From assembly GCA_036971475.1 (NCBI GenBank), contig JBAIZL010000010.1, forward strand, positions 4,239,282-4,303,281: DNA of 64,000 nucleotides, written 5' to 3'. Position numbers and translations under genes: made by a program. The notes beneath the pieces are model-generated. The model saw nothing but the letters and a program-made list of their open reading frames with translations, was not told the origin of the DNA and searched no databases. This stretch comes from Prosapia bicincta (lineage: Eukaryota > Arthropoda > Insecta > Hemiptera > Cercopidae). This document shows, one piece after another, positions 19,330-33,120 of this stretch (positions are counted from its first letter, which is position 1; each line of letters starts with the position of its first letter).

Positions 19330-22300
19330 TAGCGTGTCAGATACTCCAAAGAGTAAATTTAAAATTAAAAAAGCGCAATTATATTTTATATTATTGCATG
19401 ATTCCAACAAAATTGAATTACAACAAAATACGCATTAAAATATAAAATTCTACCTCATAGTAACACAAACTTTGCTCAAAATATCTCCACAAACCTTAAC
19501 TCCGCAATATTCTAACAAATCTACAATTTTATATAACTAAGTAAGATTAAGAAACTTCACAGAAACGAACAAAGTAAAAAGTTAAAACTTTGCAACTAAA
19601 TTTTGTTCAACACCTCATGACTACACCCTATGAACAAACCTACAAATTTTATTAAAACGAATTAAGAAAAAACTATATACCTAGTTATATAACCTAATTA
19701 GAAATAACTAAATTCACGGAAACGAACGGTAGGCCTATAAAATATACAAATTTGCTTCGTAGTAACACTCAACCAAACCTTGTTCAACACCTCATCTCTG
19801 CGAAGACGTATGAACATACCTACTAATATTATACAACCTATTTATGAATACAGTAAATAAATTCACGGATACGAACAGAATAAAATATACAAATCTGCTA
19901 CGCAATAACATTCAACCAAACTTTACTCAACACCTAATCTCTGCAAAAACGTATGAACATACCTACAAATATTATACAACCTAATTATGAACACAGTAAC
20001 TAAATTCACGGATACGAACAGAATAAAATATACAAATCTGCTACGCAATAACATTCAACCAAACTTTACTCAACACCTAATCTCTGCAAAAACGTATGAA
20101 CATACCTACAAATATTATACAACCTAATTATGAACACAGTAACTAAATTCACGGATACGAACAGAATAAAATATACAAATCTGCTACGCAATAACATTCA
20201 ACCAAACTTTACTCAACACCTAATCTCTGCAAAAACGTATGAACATACCTACAAATATTATACAACCTAATTATGAATACAGTAAATAAATTCACGGATA
20301 CGAACAGAATAAAATATACAAATCTGCTACGCAATAACATTCAACCAAACTTTACTCAACACCTAATCTCTGCAAAAACGTATGAACATACCTACAAATA
20401 TTATACAACCTAATTATGAACACAGTAACTAAATTCACGGATACGAACAGAATAAAATATACAAATCTGCTACGCAATAACATTCAACCAAACTTTACTC
20501 AACACCTAATCTCTGCAAAAACGTATGAACATACCTACAAATATTATACAACCTAATTATGAACACAGTAACTAAATTCACGGATACGAACAAAATAAAA
20601 TATACAAATCTGCTACGCAATAACATTCAACCAAACTTTACTCAACGCCTAATCTCTGCAAAAACGTATGAACATACCTACAAATATTATACAACCTAAT
20701 TATGAATACAGTAAATAAATTCACGGATACGAACAGAATAAAATATACAAATCTGCTACGCAATAACATTCAACCAAACTTTACTCAACACCTAATCTCT
20801 GCAAAAACGTATGAACATACCTACAAATATTATACAACCTAATTATGAACACAGTAACTAAATTCACGGATACGAACAGAATAAAATATACAAATCTGCT
20901 ACGCAATAACATTCAACCAAACTTTACTCAACACCTAATCTCTGCAAAAACGTATGAACATACCTACAAATATTATACAACCTAATTATGAACACAGTAA
21001 CTAAATTCACGGATACGAACAGAATAAAATATACAAATCTGCTACGCAATAACATTCAACCAAACTTTACTCAACACCTAATCTCTGCAAAAACGTATGA
21101 ACATACCTACAAATATTATACAACCTAATTATGAATACAGTAAATAAATTCACGGATACGAATAGAATAAAATATACAAATCTGCTACGCAATAACATTC
21201 AACCGAACTTTACTCAACACCTAATCTCTGCAAAAACGTATGAACATACCTACAAATATTATACAACCTAATTATGAAAACAGTAAATAAATTCACGGAT
21301 ATACAAATAATAATATACAAATCTGCTACGCAATAACATTCAACCAAACTTTACTCAACACCTAATCTCTGCAAAACGTATGAACATACCTACAAATATT
21401 ATACAACCTAATTATGAATACAGTAACTAAATTCACGGATACGCACAGAATAAAATATACAAATCTGCTACGCAATAACATTCAACCAAACTTTACTCAA
21501 CACCTAATCTCTGCAAAACGTATGAACATACCTACAAATATTATACAACCTAATTATGAATACAGTAAATAAATTCACGGATACGAACAGAATAAAATAT
21601 ACAAATCTGCTACGCAATAACATTCAACCAAACTTTACTCAACACCTAATCTCTGCAAAACGTATGAACATACCTACAAATATTATACAACCTAATTATG
21701 AATACAGTAACTAAATTCACGGATACGAACAGAATAAAATATACAAATCTGCTACGCAATAACATTCAACCAAACTTTACTCAACACCTAATCTCTGCAA
21801 AACGTATGAACATACCTACAAATATTATACAACCTAATTATGAATACAGTAACTAAATTCACGGATACGAACAGAATAAAATATACAAATCTGCTACGCA
21901 ATAACATTCAACCAAACTTTACTCAACACCTAATCTCTGCAAAAACGTATGAACATACCTACAAATATTATACAACCTAATTATGAATACAGTAACTAAA
22001 TTCACGGATACGAACAGAATAAAATATACAAATCTGCTACGCAATAACATTCAACCAAACTTTACTCAACACCTAATCTCTGCAAAACGTATGAACATAC
22101 CTACAAATATTATACAACCTAATTATGAATACAGTAACTAAATTCACGGATACGAACAGAATAAAATATACAAATCTGCTACGCAATAACATTCAACCAA
22201 ACTTTACTCAACACCTAATCTCTGCTAAAACGTATGAACATACCTACAAATATTATACAACCTAATTATGAATACAGTAACTAAATTCAGGGATACGAAC

Positions 22301-25300
22301 AGAATAAAATATACAAATCTGCTACGCAATAACATTCAACCAAACTTTACTCAACACCTAATCTCTGCAAAAACGTATGAACGTACCTACAAATATTATA
22401 CAACCTAATTATGAATACAGTAACTAAATTCACGGATACGAACAAAATAAAATATACAAATCTGCTACGCAATAACATTCAACCAAACTTTACTCAACAC
22501 CTAATCTCTGCAAAACGTATGAACATACCTACAAATATTATACAACCTAATTATGAACACAGTAACTAAATTCACGGATACGAACAGAATAAAATATACA
22601 AATCTGCTACGCAATAACATTCAACCAAACTTTACTCAACACCTAATCTCTGCAAAAACGTATGAACATACCTACAAATATTATACAACCTAATTATGAA
22701 TACAGTAACTAAATTCACGGATACGAACAGAATAAAATATACAAATCTGCTACGCAATAACATTCAACCAAACTTTACTCAACACCTAATCTCTGCAAAA
22801 CGTATGAACATACCTACAAATATTATACAACCTAATTATGAATACAGTAACTAAATTCACGGATACGAACAGAATAAAATATACAAATCTGCTACGCAAT
22901 AACATTCAACCAAACTTTACTCAACACCTAATCTCTGCAAAAACGTATGAACATACCTACAAATATTATACAACCTAATTATGAATACAGTAACTAAATT
23001 CACGGATACGAACAGAATAAAATATACAAATCTGCTACGCAATAACATTCAACCAAACTTTACTCAACACCTAATCTCTGCAAAAACGTATGAACGTACC
23101 TACAAATATTATACAACCTAATTATGAATACAGTAACTAAATTCACGGATACGAACAAAATAAAATATACAAATCTGCTACGCAATAACATTCAACCAAA
23201 CTTTACTCAACACCTAATCTCTGCAAAACGTATGAACATACCTACAAATATTATACAACCTAATTATGAATACAGTAACTAAATTCACGGATACGAACAG
23301 AATAAAATATACAAATCTGCTACGCAATAACATTCAACCAAACTTTACTCAACACCTAATCTCTGCAAAACGTATGAACATACCTACAAATATTATACAA
23401 CCTAATTATGAATACAGTAACTAAATTCACGGATACGAACAGAATAAAATATACAAATCTGCTACGCAATAACATTCAACCAAACTTTACTCAACACCTA
23501 ATCTCTGCAAAAACGTATGAACGTACCTACAAATATTATACAACCTAATTATGAATACAGTAACTAAATTCACGGATACGAACAAAATAAAATATACAAA
23601 TCTGCTACGCAATAACATTCAACCAAACTTTACTCAACACCTAATCTCTGCAAAACGTATGAACATACCTACAAATATTATACAACCTAATTATGAATAC
23701 AGTAACTAAATTCACGGATACGAACAGAATAAAATATACAAATCTGCTACGCAATAACATTCAACCAAACTTTACTCAACACCTAATCTCTGCAAAACGT
23801 ATGAACATACCTACAAATATTATACAACCTAATTATGAATACAGTAACTAAATTCACGGATACGAACAGAATAAAATATACAAATCTGCTACGCAATAAC
23901 ATTCAACCAAACTTTACTCAACACCTAATCTCTGCAAAACGTATGAACATACCTACAAATATTATACAACCTAATTATGAATACAGTAACTAAATTCACG
24001 GATACGAACAGAATAAAATATACAAATCTGCTACGCAATAACATTCAACCAAACTTTACTCAACACCTAATCTCTGCAAAAATTTATGAACATACCTACA
24101 AATATTATACAACCTAATTATGAATACAGTAACTAAATTCACGGATACGAACAGAATAAAATATACAAATCTGCTACGCAATAACATTCAACCAAACTTT
24201 ACTCAACACCTAATCTCTGCAAAACGTATGAACATACCTACAAATATTATACAACCTAATTATGAATACAGTAACTAAATTCACGGATACGAACAGAATA
24301 AAATATACAAATCTGCTACGCAATAACATTCAACCAAACTTTACTCAACACCTAATCTCTGCAAAAACGTATGAACATACCTACAAATATTATACAACCT
24401 AATTATGAATACAGTAACTAAATTCACGGATACGAACAGAATAAAATATACAAATCTGCTACGCAATAACATTCAACCAAACTTTACTCAACACCTAATC
24501 TCTGCAAAAACGTATGAACGTACCTACAAATATTATACAGCCTAATTATGAATACAGTAACTAAATTCACGGATACGAACAAAATAAAATATACAAATCT
24601 GCTACGCAATAACATTCAACCAAACTTTACTCAACACCTAATCTCTGCAAAACGTATGAACATACCTACAAATATTATACAACCTAATTATGAATACAGT
24701 AACTAAATTCACGGATACGAACAGAATAAAATATACAAATCTGCTACGCAATAACATTCAACCAAACTTTACTCAACACCTAATCTCTGCAAAACGTATG
24801 AATATACCTACAAATATTATACAACCTAATTATGAATACAGTAACTAAATTCACGGATACGAACAGAATAAAATATACAAATCTGCTACGCAATAACATT
24901 CAACCAAACTTTACTCAACACCTAATCTCTGCAAAACGTATGAACATACCTACAAATATTATACAACCTAATTATGAATACAGTAACTAAATTCACGGAT
25001 ACGAACAGAATAAAATATACAAATCTGCTACGCAATAACATTCAACCAAACTTTACTCAACACCTAATCTCTGCAAAAACGTATGAACATACCTACAAAT
25101 ATTATACAACCTAATTATGAACACAGTAACTAAATTCACGGATACGAACAGAATAAAATATACAAATCTGCTACGCAATAACATTCAACCAAACTTTACT
25201 CAACACCTAATCTCTGCAAAAACGTATGAACATACCTACAAATATTATACAACCTAATTATGAACACAGTAACTAAATTCACGGATACGAACAGAATAAA

Positions 25301-25850
25301 ATATACAAATCTGCTACGCAATAACATTCAACCAAACTTTACTCAACACCTAATCTCTGCAAAAACGTATGAACATACCTACAAATATTATACAACCTAA
25401 TTATGAACACAGTAACTAAATTCACGGATACGAACAGAATAAAATATACAAATCTGCTCGTAGTAACACAAAACCAAACTTTGCCCAATACCTCATCTCT
25501 ACACAATGTTATTGAATAAATCTACACATTTCATATAACTTAATTAGGAATAACTAAATTCACGGAAACAAACAGTATAAAATATACAAACCTGCTTCGT
25601 AGTAACACTCAAACTAAAATTTGCTCAACAAATCATTTCTGCACAAACGTATGAACAAACCGACCAATTTTATATAACCTAATTATGAATAACTAAATTC
25701 ATGAAAACGAACAGAATAAAATATACAAATCTGCCTATTTGTAAGACTCAACCAAGACCTGATCTCTACAATCCGTATTTTCACAAACGTATCTACAAAC
25801 CGAAACATTTACACGCAATTATAAACAATATAAAACATTCAAACATTTTG
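19330..25850. repeat. 142/143-bp satellite array, about 45 units
   Basis: The unit contains CACGGATACGAACAGAATAA, CTGCTACGCAATAACATTC and CTCTGCAAAAACGTATGAAC. Spacing between successive CTACGC sites is 143 (for example 20041, 20184, 20327), or 142 where one A is missing from the A5 run. Units at 19740-25455 are nearly identical. Units at both edges are clearly diverged, as expected if unequal exchange homogenises the middle. No coding frame persists through a unit. The array begins about 350-700 bp upstream of the start of the minus-strand gene. Confidence 0.97.
19840..21150. repeat. trimeric higher-order repeat inside the satellite
   Basis: Two unit types alternate. One reads GAACACAGTAACTAAATTC and the other GAATACAGTAAATAAATTC. 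The order is one of the second then two of the first, repeated, with the second type near 19845, 20272, 20702 and 21132, about 429 bp (3 units) apart. Confidence 0.75.
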
Positions 25851-26110
25851 AATTTAATATAAAGATCCAAGTTTATGGACAACTTCTCCCTATTTATAAA
25901 AACACGAGAAAACACGGGAAAAGCGTAAACGGAAGCATGTTAGTGAGGAATATAATAATAACAATGTTTTACAAAGTAACATTTCTGTATATTATATAAT
26001 ATGTAGGATATAAAATATTTGGCAAGCCTGAAGCAGTGATAGATTCCAATAGACTTTTCTCGGTCTAAAGTAGTGAATAAACTACTTTTAGTTCACTTAA
26101 CTTCTTACTA

Positions 26111-26112
26111 TT

Positions 26113-26137
<25 letters not shown>
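26111..26137. repeat. poly(T) run
   Basis: Twenty-seven consecutive T, possibly the tail of a retroposed sequence on the minus strand, but no body could be recognised. Confidence 0.9.
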
Positions 26138-26143
<6 letters not shown>

Positions 26144-26304
26144 AGGAGAAGTATCATTGGTCATTATATTAAAAGGAAAAACTATCTAGGTATAGTGCGG
26201 ACAATGTAACCGTGCACTTGGCATTGAGAGACCGCACAAGATTTCTCGTGTAGGCTACTACCACTTTTTAAAACATGTTAGATATTCAGAATGTATTCGG
26301 ATTA

Positions 26305-26605
26305 ACTCCTCTTTATGACCTCAATAGAGAGTAGGTTTACTTCAGGTGACAGACCACGCCCTCGCTATGCCAAGGGATTCTTTTGTCCTTTCTTTAGTCA
26401 CACCTAATTTCATCCACCCTTTTTATCCTTTTCCTTACAAGATGGAATGACGGGTTGACTCCACTTTATGACCTCAATAGAGAGTAGGTTTACATCAGGT
26501 ACGTGATGCCATTATATCTCTTCTGTAGCTGTATCAAGGGGTTTAATGTCCTTATCTATATCCAAGTTTCTCTCTTACACTTCGTAGGTGAGAAGTCATA
26601 CTGAC
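26305..26605. repeat. two diverged tandem copies, period about 153 bp
   Basis: CTTTATGACCTCAATAGAGA occurs near 26310 and 26463. The rest of each unit is similar but diverged. Confidence 0.7.
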
Positions 26606-26872
26606 AGATCGTCTAAAGCTACAAATAGAAATACTAAACAAAACTTGTAGAGCGATTAAGCTTAAAAACTAAGGTAAATAAAATGTATAGAAAATTAATA
26701 CGAATTTAATATTTTTTAAAAAAATATAAGATTTGAGTTTGACTTGTGGACGAGAATACGTGAAAATTAATAACAAGAACACAACAAATTAGATATATTT
26801 TTTAATACATTGTGTTTTTAAAACGGACCAAAAAGTATAAAATATTTTTCATGGCCCTTCTACAATTTTCAG

Positions 26873-27116
26873 GGAGAATTGTTAGTGGCTACGGATATGT
26901 TTGTAATACTTTTGACGAAAAACGTGGAGTAATTAATGATTGTTAAGGAGGATTGAATGAATTCAATTACAGTGAGTCCCATTTCCAATTCACTGAAATC
27001 AGCTGTTAATTCATCCGAATTATCTACTTGTTTTGTTTACGGGCTGCGCCCCCACGTTTTTATTTCCAAATATACAATGGATATACCACAGCCACTAACA
27101 ATTCTTCTAAACTGAA
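26873..27116. mobile_element. small MITE-like element
   Basis: Terminal inverted repeats of about 25 bp read TTCAGGGAGAATTGTTAGTG at the left and TTCAGTTTAGAAGAATTGTT as the inverse of the right end. An inner inverted pair AAAAACGTGG/CCACGTTTTT is also present. The 240-bp body is non-coding. Superfamily unknown. Confidence 0.55.
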
Positions 27117-27231
27117 GAACGGACAAGACAAATTATTTTATACATTTTAATCCGTTATAAAAATTTCAATCGATTTTGTATCTACTGATGAGACTCTGAC
27201 ACGGACATACACAGCACACGTGTACACAAGC

Positions 27232-27555
27232 GAATCTAATTTCTTTAAACAAATCATGTTTGAACAAACTTGAAGTGAGTGAATGTTCTAGTCCTGACCT
27301 GTATGTAAATGTCAAGCCTGTAGCTCGTCAATAAAATTTAATTTGTTTAAAGAAATACTGCTTAAACAATCTTGTGGACAAGGGACAGAAGGATATCAGG
27401 TTATTATTCAGTTCTGACATATATTTGAAATTCCAAGTCTTCAGCTCATCACACAAATTCAATTTGCTTAAACAACTGTTGTTTGAACAAATATAGAGAC
27501 AAGAAACCAAGTGAATATGCATTGTCATCCAATTCTGACCTATGTTTAATATACA
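27232..27555. repeat. degenerate tandem repeat, three units of 100-120 bp
   Basis: AATTT.TTTAAA.AAAT...TT..AACAA recurs at about 27238, 27340 and 27461, each followed by a TTCTGACCT-type string. Confidence 0.6.
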
Positions 27556-28595
27556 TTATATTTAAACTGCATTAGAACTGTAGCTATTTTTACTGAAGAT
27601 TACGATTTTGTCGTTGAAACGTGTTTGATTTATAAAATACCTGATTGTGCGTATTAATGTTCTGGTTATTATTTTAGTTGAATTTTTGGGGAGAAAAATC
27701 TAGATAGGCAAGAATTTCACTCAAAAATTAAAAACCAAAACATTCCTGTTTCATCACCATTAAAAATGTATTTGATGAAACATTTTTTAGAAATAACGAG
27801 CACTTTCTCTAGAAATGTTATCTAAATTAAGCTTGGTTTACCCAATGTATTCACACTATGGCATAGAAGCAGCTGTTAGACCCAGCCGTTAAAAAGCCGT
27901 TGACGGTCGCGTGCCAGTAGGGGGGGGGGGCAGGTGGTACTCTACCCTCTCCTAGCAAAGTTATTAAATGATACTGTAATTATTACATTTAAAATCCAAA
28001 GAAAACTAAAACTGCAAGTTATATTACAGAATAAAATTATTCATATCATTATAAGCTTTAAGAATAGCAACTGTTGATTATTTAGTAGTACTGTAGTTTA
28101 AACAAAGAATAAATATTGTTTAAATTACTTTAATTCAGAAAAAAATTTAAATAGTAAATTAAGTTATTTAATCTCAATAAAACGTTCACGACAGTCATAT
28201 GCGTTTTGACAGCAATCTTCCTTTCATGAGCTCTAATTAGCACTACTGCATACGCTCATAGATAATTATTACAACTGCATACGTAGCATTAGACGGTTTC
28301 CGACTTTCATGATCAGACGGTAAAAGTTATAGAATTATTGTTTTACTCACTAATAATGATACTTTTGTCACTGAAAGGCATACAAGAAAAAGTTTTATTG
28401 ATTGACAGTTGATGTGCGTTACTAAATTATTAGGTTTGCTCAAAATCTGCATCTCAAATTTTACCAGAAATAAAGGTTGACCATTTGTTATCTTACAAAT
28501 TTCACGAACTTATGAATACAGTTAATTTTTTTTTTAAAGACTCTTTGAAACGAATACCTTTTTAACATCCGTACTTCTCGAGGCTCTCTTTAAGA
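27556..28595. other. AT-rich stretch with a G10 run
   Basis: It contains ten consecutive G at 27920-27929 and otherwise nothing recognisable. Confidence 0.5.
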
Positions 28596-28599
28596 AAGT

Positions 28600-30950
28600 T
28601 TAGCGTTTTGTGAGCCCTTCTATAAGGAAGTGTTTATCATACATAACCTTCATGAGATATCACATTCTTGTGTTTAATGTGATGAAAGCAAAATGTTTAG
28701 TATGCATCCCCTTAACGCAAGTATCGCGATATTGTGCACTACCCTAACGAAGGCAACCTGTTCGGCGTACGTTTACATCATCTACACCAAAGTATCGCGA
28801 TATTGTGCCCTACCCTAACGAAGTCAACCTGTTTGGCATACGTTTACATCATCTGCACGCAAGTATCGCGATATTGTGCCCTACCCTAACGAAGTCAACC
28901 TGTTCGGCGTACGTTTACATCATCTGCACGCAAGTATCGCGATATTGTGCCCTACCCTAACGAAGTCAACCTGTTCGGCATACGTTTACATCATCTGCAC
29001 GCAAGTATCGCGATATTGTGCTCTACCCTAACGAATGCAACGTGTTTGGCATACGTTTACATCATCTGCACGCAAGTATCGCGATATTGTGCCCTACCCT
29101 AACGAATGCAACCTGTTTGGCACACGTTTACATCATCTGCACGCAAGTATCGCGATATTGTGCCCTACCCTAACGAATGCAACCTGTTTGGCACACGTTT
29201 ACATCATCTGCACGCAAGTATCGCGATATTGTGCCCTACCCTAACGAAGTCAACCTGTTCAGCATACGTTTACATCATCTGCACCAAAGTATCGCGATAT
29301 TGTGCCCTACCCTAACGAAGTCAATCTGTTCGGCATACGTTTACATCATCTGCACCAAAGTATCACGATATTGTGCTCTACCCTAACGAAGTCAACCTGT
29401 TCGGCATACGTTTACATCATCTGCACCAAAGTATCGCGATATTGTGCCCTACCCTAACGAAGTCAACCTGTTCGGCATACGTTTACATCATCTGCACCAA
29501 AGTATCGCGATATTGTGCCCTACCCTAACGAAGTCAACCTGTTCGGCATACGTTAACATCATCTGCACGAAAGTATCGCGATATTGTGCCCTACCCTAAC
29601 GAAGTCAACCTGTTCGGCATACGTTTATATCATCTGCACCAAAGTATCGCGATATTGTGCCCTACCCTAACGAAGTCAACCTGTTCGGCGTACGTTTACA
29701 TCATCTGCACGCAAGTATCGCGATATTGTGCCCTACCCTAACGAAGTCAACCTGTTCGGCATACGTTTACATCATCTGCACGCAAGTATCGCGATATTGT
29801 GCTCTACCCTAACGAATGCAACCTGTTTGGCATACGTTTACATCATCTGCACGCAAGTATCGCGATATTGTGCCCTACCCTAACGAATGCAACCTGTTTG
29901 GCACACGTTTACATCATCTGCACGCAAGTATCGCGATATTGTGCCCTACCCTAACGAAGTCAACCTGTTCAGCATACGTTTACATCATCTGCACCAAAGT
30001 ATCGCGATATTGTGCCCTACCCTAACGAAGTCAATCTGTTCGGCATACGTTTACATCATCTGCACCAAAGTATCACGATATTGTGCTCTACACTAACGAA
30101 GTCAACCTGTTCGGCATACGTTTACATCATCTGCACCAAAGTATCGCGATATTGTGCCCTACCCTAACGAAGTCAACCTGTTCGGCATACGTTTACATCA
30201 TCTGCACCAAAGTATCGCGATATTGTGCCCTACCCTAACGAAGTCAACCTGTTCGGCATACGTTAACATCATCTGCACGAAAGTATCGCGATATTGTGCC
30301 CTACCCTAACGAAGTCAACCTGTTCGGCATACGTTTACATCATCTGCACCAAAGTATCGCGATATTGTGCCCTACCCTAACGAAGTCAACCTGTTCGGCA
30401 TACGTTAACATCATCTGCACGAAAGTATCGCGATATTGTGCTCTACCCTAACGAAGGCAACCTGTTTGGCATACGTTTACATCATCTGCACGAAAGTATC
30501 GCGATATTGTGCTCTACGCTAACGAATGCAAACTGTGCAGCATACGTTTACATCATCTGCACGAAAGATCGCGATTTTAGCTCTGCCACAACGAAGTCAA
30601 ACTATTTGCCATACCTTTGCATCATTTTCACTAAAGTATCGCGAACCATAACGAATGGAAACTGTTCACCATACTTTTACATAATTTTCACGAAAGTATC
30701 GCGATTTTGTGCCCTGCCACGACGAAGTCGAATTATTTGCCATACTTTACATCATTTTCACGAAAGTATCACGAACCATAAAGAAGGGAAACTGTTCGCC
30801 ATACTTTTACGTCATTTTCACGAAAGTATCGTGATTTTGTGCCCTACCGTAAGGAAGGCAAACAATATATCACGAAAGTATCGCGATTTTGTGCCCTACC
30901 GTAAGGAAGGCAAACTGTTCACAATATATCACGATTTGTGTATCCTACAC
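28600..30950. repeat. 71-bp tandem array, about 30 units
   Basis: The unit carries AAGTATCGCGATATTGTG, CTACCCTAACGAAGTCAACC and TTTACATCATCTGCAC. The centre (about 28720-30560) is very regular. Units before 28720 and after 30560 are diverged. Every unit has the palindrome TATCGCGATA. Because 71 is not a multiple of 3, a reading frame rotates through the unit, and open frames of 69 codons (three units) arise by chance and repeat along the array. They are not genes. The 171-codon frame at 30438-30953 lies in the decayed end. Confidence 0.97.
29019..30300. repeat. block duplication of 10-11 units inside the 71-bp array
   Basis: Marker variants recur together. GTGCTCTACCCTAACGAATG is at 29018 and 29799 (781 bp, 11 units). 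The CACACG variant and the AAGTATCACGATATTGTG variant at 29358 recur at 30068 (710 bp, 10 units). One copy has an extra unit. Confidence 0.8.
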
Positions 30951-30959
30951 TAATGTTTT

Positions 30960-31640
30960 TTTTACAGTAGTAGAGCACTTTGAAGACACTAATGTTTGAA
31001 TGACATACTTTAAGGTCGGGTTAATTTTTGTTTAGTTATATTCAAGCTGTTAGCTTAATAATTTTCTTTTACAAACCATTCATAAAATAAGTTTTTGTTT
31101 GAAAAACAATAAGTATAGGCTTTCCAAAGTAGTTACTTAACATTCTACACATTTTCAAACAGTTTATTATCATTTATAATACTGCTGTTTAGTTTTGTTA
31201 GCATAAAATTTAATTAGTTCACATGTGGAAAATATCAAATGTTGAATTAACGATTTAACGTACAAAAAATATAAATGGGCCTCTCGATGGATGTAAAATA
31301 CGAAGAAGAGCAAAATAATATATTTTTAAAAGTTGTGTTTAATATTACTTATAAGTAATTAATTTTTAAAAGTCTAATAATATAACTAGCTGCCGCATAG
31401 TGTGATCACGCTTAATGTTATCATTCCGTTATTACTATAGTTCACTTAAAGATAGACACTGAATCGTATAAATCTAATCGAGCCGCCTATTGTAATCATC
31501 TCTTCTCTTATTGTTATCATTCAATAAGCCCCCAAAATGAAATAAGTAGAAGACCTAGGTACAAAGTTTTACTTAAATATATAAAACTGTGGAGTTGCGA
31601 CTTTTGGTAAGTAATCACTGATGATTGCCATGTGCCTGAA
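30960..31640. other. AT-rich stretch, nothing recognised
   Basis: No features could be supported. Confidence 0.4.
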
Positions 31641-31649
31641 TTACATTGT

Positions 31650-33010
31650 AGTTGTACTGTTATAGAATTAAAACGATTTACTGTAATGCTAGGCCTACAT
31701 ATTCTTCAGTAAACACTTGTGGCCGTAATACAGTGAGTTCAATGCGGCACGGCACTTCTGTACATCGTAACGAGGCCGGTTATTGTTGTGATTTGTATGT
31801 GTATGGCAAATTTGATTTGGGTTTTGTCTTTTTTATGTCTTTTATGTGTTCGTTGTATTTTGTGGTAAATTTTCTCCCTGTTTGGCCTATATAAAAGCTG
31901 TTGTTTGATGTTATCTTGTATACTCCTGCATTGTCTTGCTTGTACTGGTGTTTTTTGGTTGTGTTGGATGTTTTAAATGCTAATTTGTATTTAAGTATGC
32001 GGAATAAGGAAGCTATTTTTTGTGATGTTTAGGGATATGTCAATATTATGTATTTTTGTGTTTCTGTGCTTTATTGTGTTATGTTCGTGTTGTTTTTTCG
32101 CATTATGTTTTCTATCAAAGTGTGTTTGTATCCGTTTTTATAGGTTATGGTTTTTTATTGTGTTGAGTTCGTTTATTTTGTCTTCCTTGTTCATGGTTAT
32201 GTTGATTAGTCTGTGTATCATGGAGTGACAGGCAGCAGGTTTGTGTTGTGTGTGGTGATTGGAAGTGTTGTGTATAACTCTGTTGAGCATTTCCAATTAC
32301 TACACACAACACAAACATGCTGCCTTTAACTCCATGATACTCAGACTAATCAACATACCCATAAAGAATGAAGACAAAATAAACTAACTCAACACAATAA
32401 AACACACAGGCTATAAAAACTGATACAAACACACCATGATAGACAACATAATGCGGAAAAAACAACACACACATAACACAACAAAAAACAATAACACACA
32501 AAAATACATATCACGACAACACATCACAAAAAATGATGTGTTCCGCAAACCTAAATACAAAGTAGCATTTAAAACGTCCAACACAATTAAAAAACACCTA
32601 CACAGTTCAAAAACACACTAGAATAAACAGGACAGGGCAGGAGTTTACAAGATTACATGCAACAACTGCCCCAGCTTTTACATAAGACAAACAGGGAGAA
32701 CATTTACTACAAAATAGAACAAACACATAAAAAAGACATAACCCAAATCAAATTTTGTCACACACACACACACTCACAAACAAACATAGACACCAATCTA
32801 AAAATCCTACACTACATCTAAAAAAGCAACAAACTAAAAACAACAGAAAACTACAAGATACACAAACACCACCAATACTATCCACAATACTAAAACACAC
32901 CCACAATCAAATACTATATTTGAACATATAATTAACAACTACTCTATGAATAATAACACACCACAGAAAACCAATACACCACAGACTCATACCAACACAA
33001 CACACCTAAG
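31650..33010. mobile_element. PLE family F4, inverted pair
   Basis: The left part (31650-32265) reads on the minus strand and the right part (32293-33010) on the plus strand. They are mirror copies meeting near 32280, where GTGATTGGAA faces TTCCAATTAC. The right copy holds thumb remnants (HAAF.SM.LRLINIP-like) and then GVYKITCNNCPSFYI with RQTGRTF, so the YIG Gly is changed to Arg. The left copy has SFYIGQTGRKF. Both have stops throughout and no reverse-transcriptase core. Confidence 0.75.
31790..31985 (-). pseudogene. GIY-YIG endonuclease remnant of PLE F4
   Basis: The minus strand reads GVYKIT, then NNSFYIGQTGRKFTTKYNEH, then IKDIKDIKKTKPKSN before a stop. The GIY, YIG and Arg motifs are visible. 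The domain is short and without its partner reverse transcriptase. Confidence 0.7.
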
Positions 33011-33029
33011 CAACAGTCTTGTCGGTAAC

Positions 33030-33120
33030 ATAAAGCATGAATAATGCGATGACCTAGTGCAAAATGCGTCTGCTGAAAAATATCAGTACATAGTGGTTAT
33101 TTTGGCAAGTTAATACCAAA
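33030..33120 (+). repeat. family C element directly after PLE F4
   Basis: GTCTTGTCGGTAACAT (33018), then ATGCGTCTGCTGAAAAATATC and TAGTGGTTATTTTGGCAAG, match the family C copies at 45000, 42745 and 56895. It directly follows the end of the F4 coding remnant. Confidence 0.6.

Noticed and set aside
19840..25455. CRISPR-like array or telomeric repeat
   Set aside because: Units are identical over their whole 142/143 bp with no unique spacers. The CCCTAACG string in the other array occurs once per 71 bp and is not a telomere repeat.
29035..30096. Repeated 69-codon open frames in the 71-bp array
   Set aside because: They arise because the unit length is not a multiple of three and the unit lacks stops in most phases. 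They overlap each other and restart every unit.
30438..30953. 171-codon open frame
   Set aside because: It lies in diverged 71-bp repeat units and its protein is just the repeat read in rotating phases.
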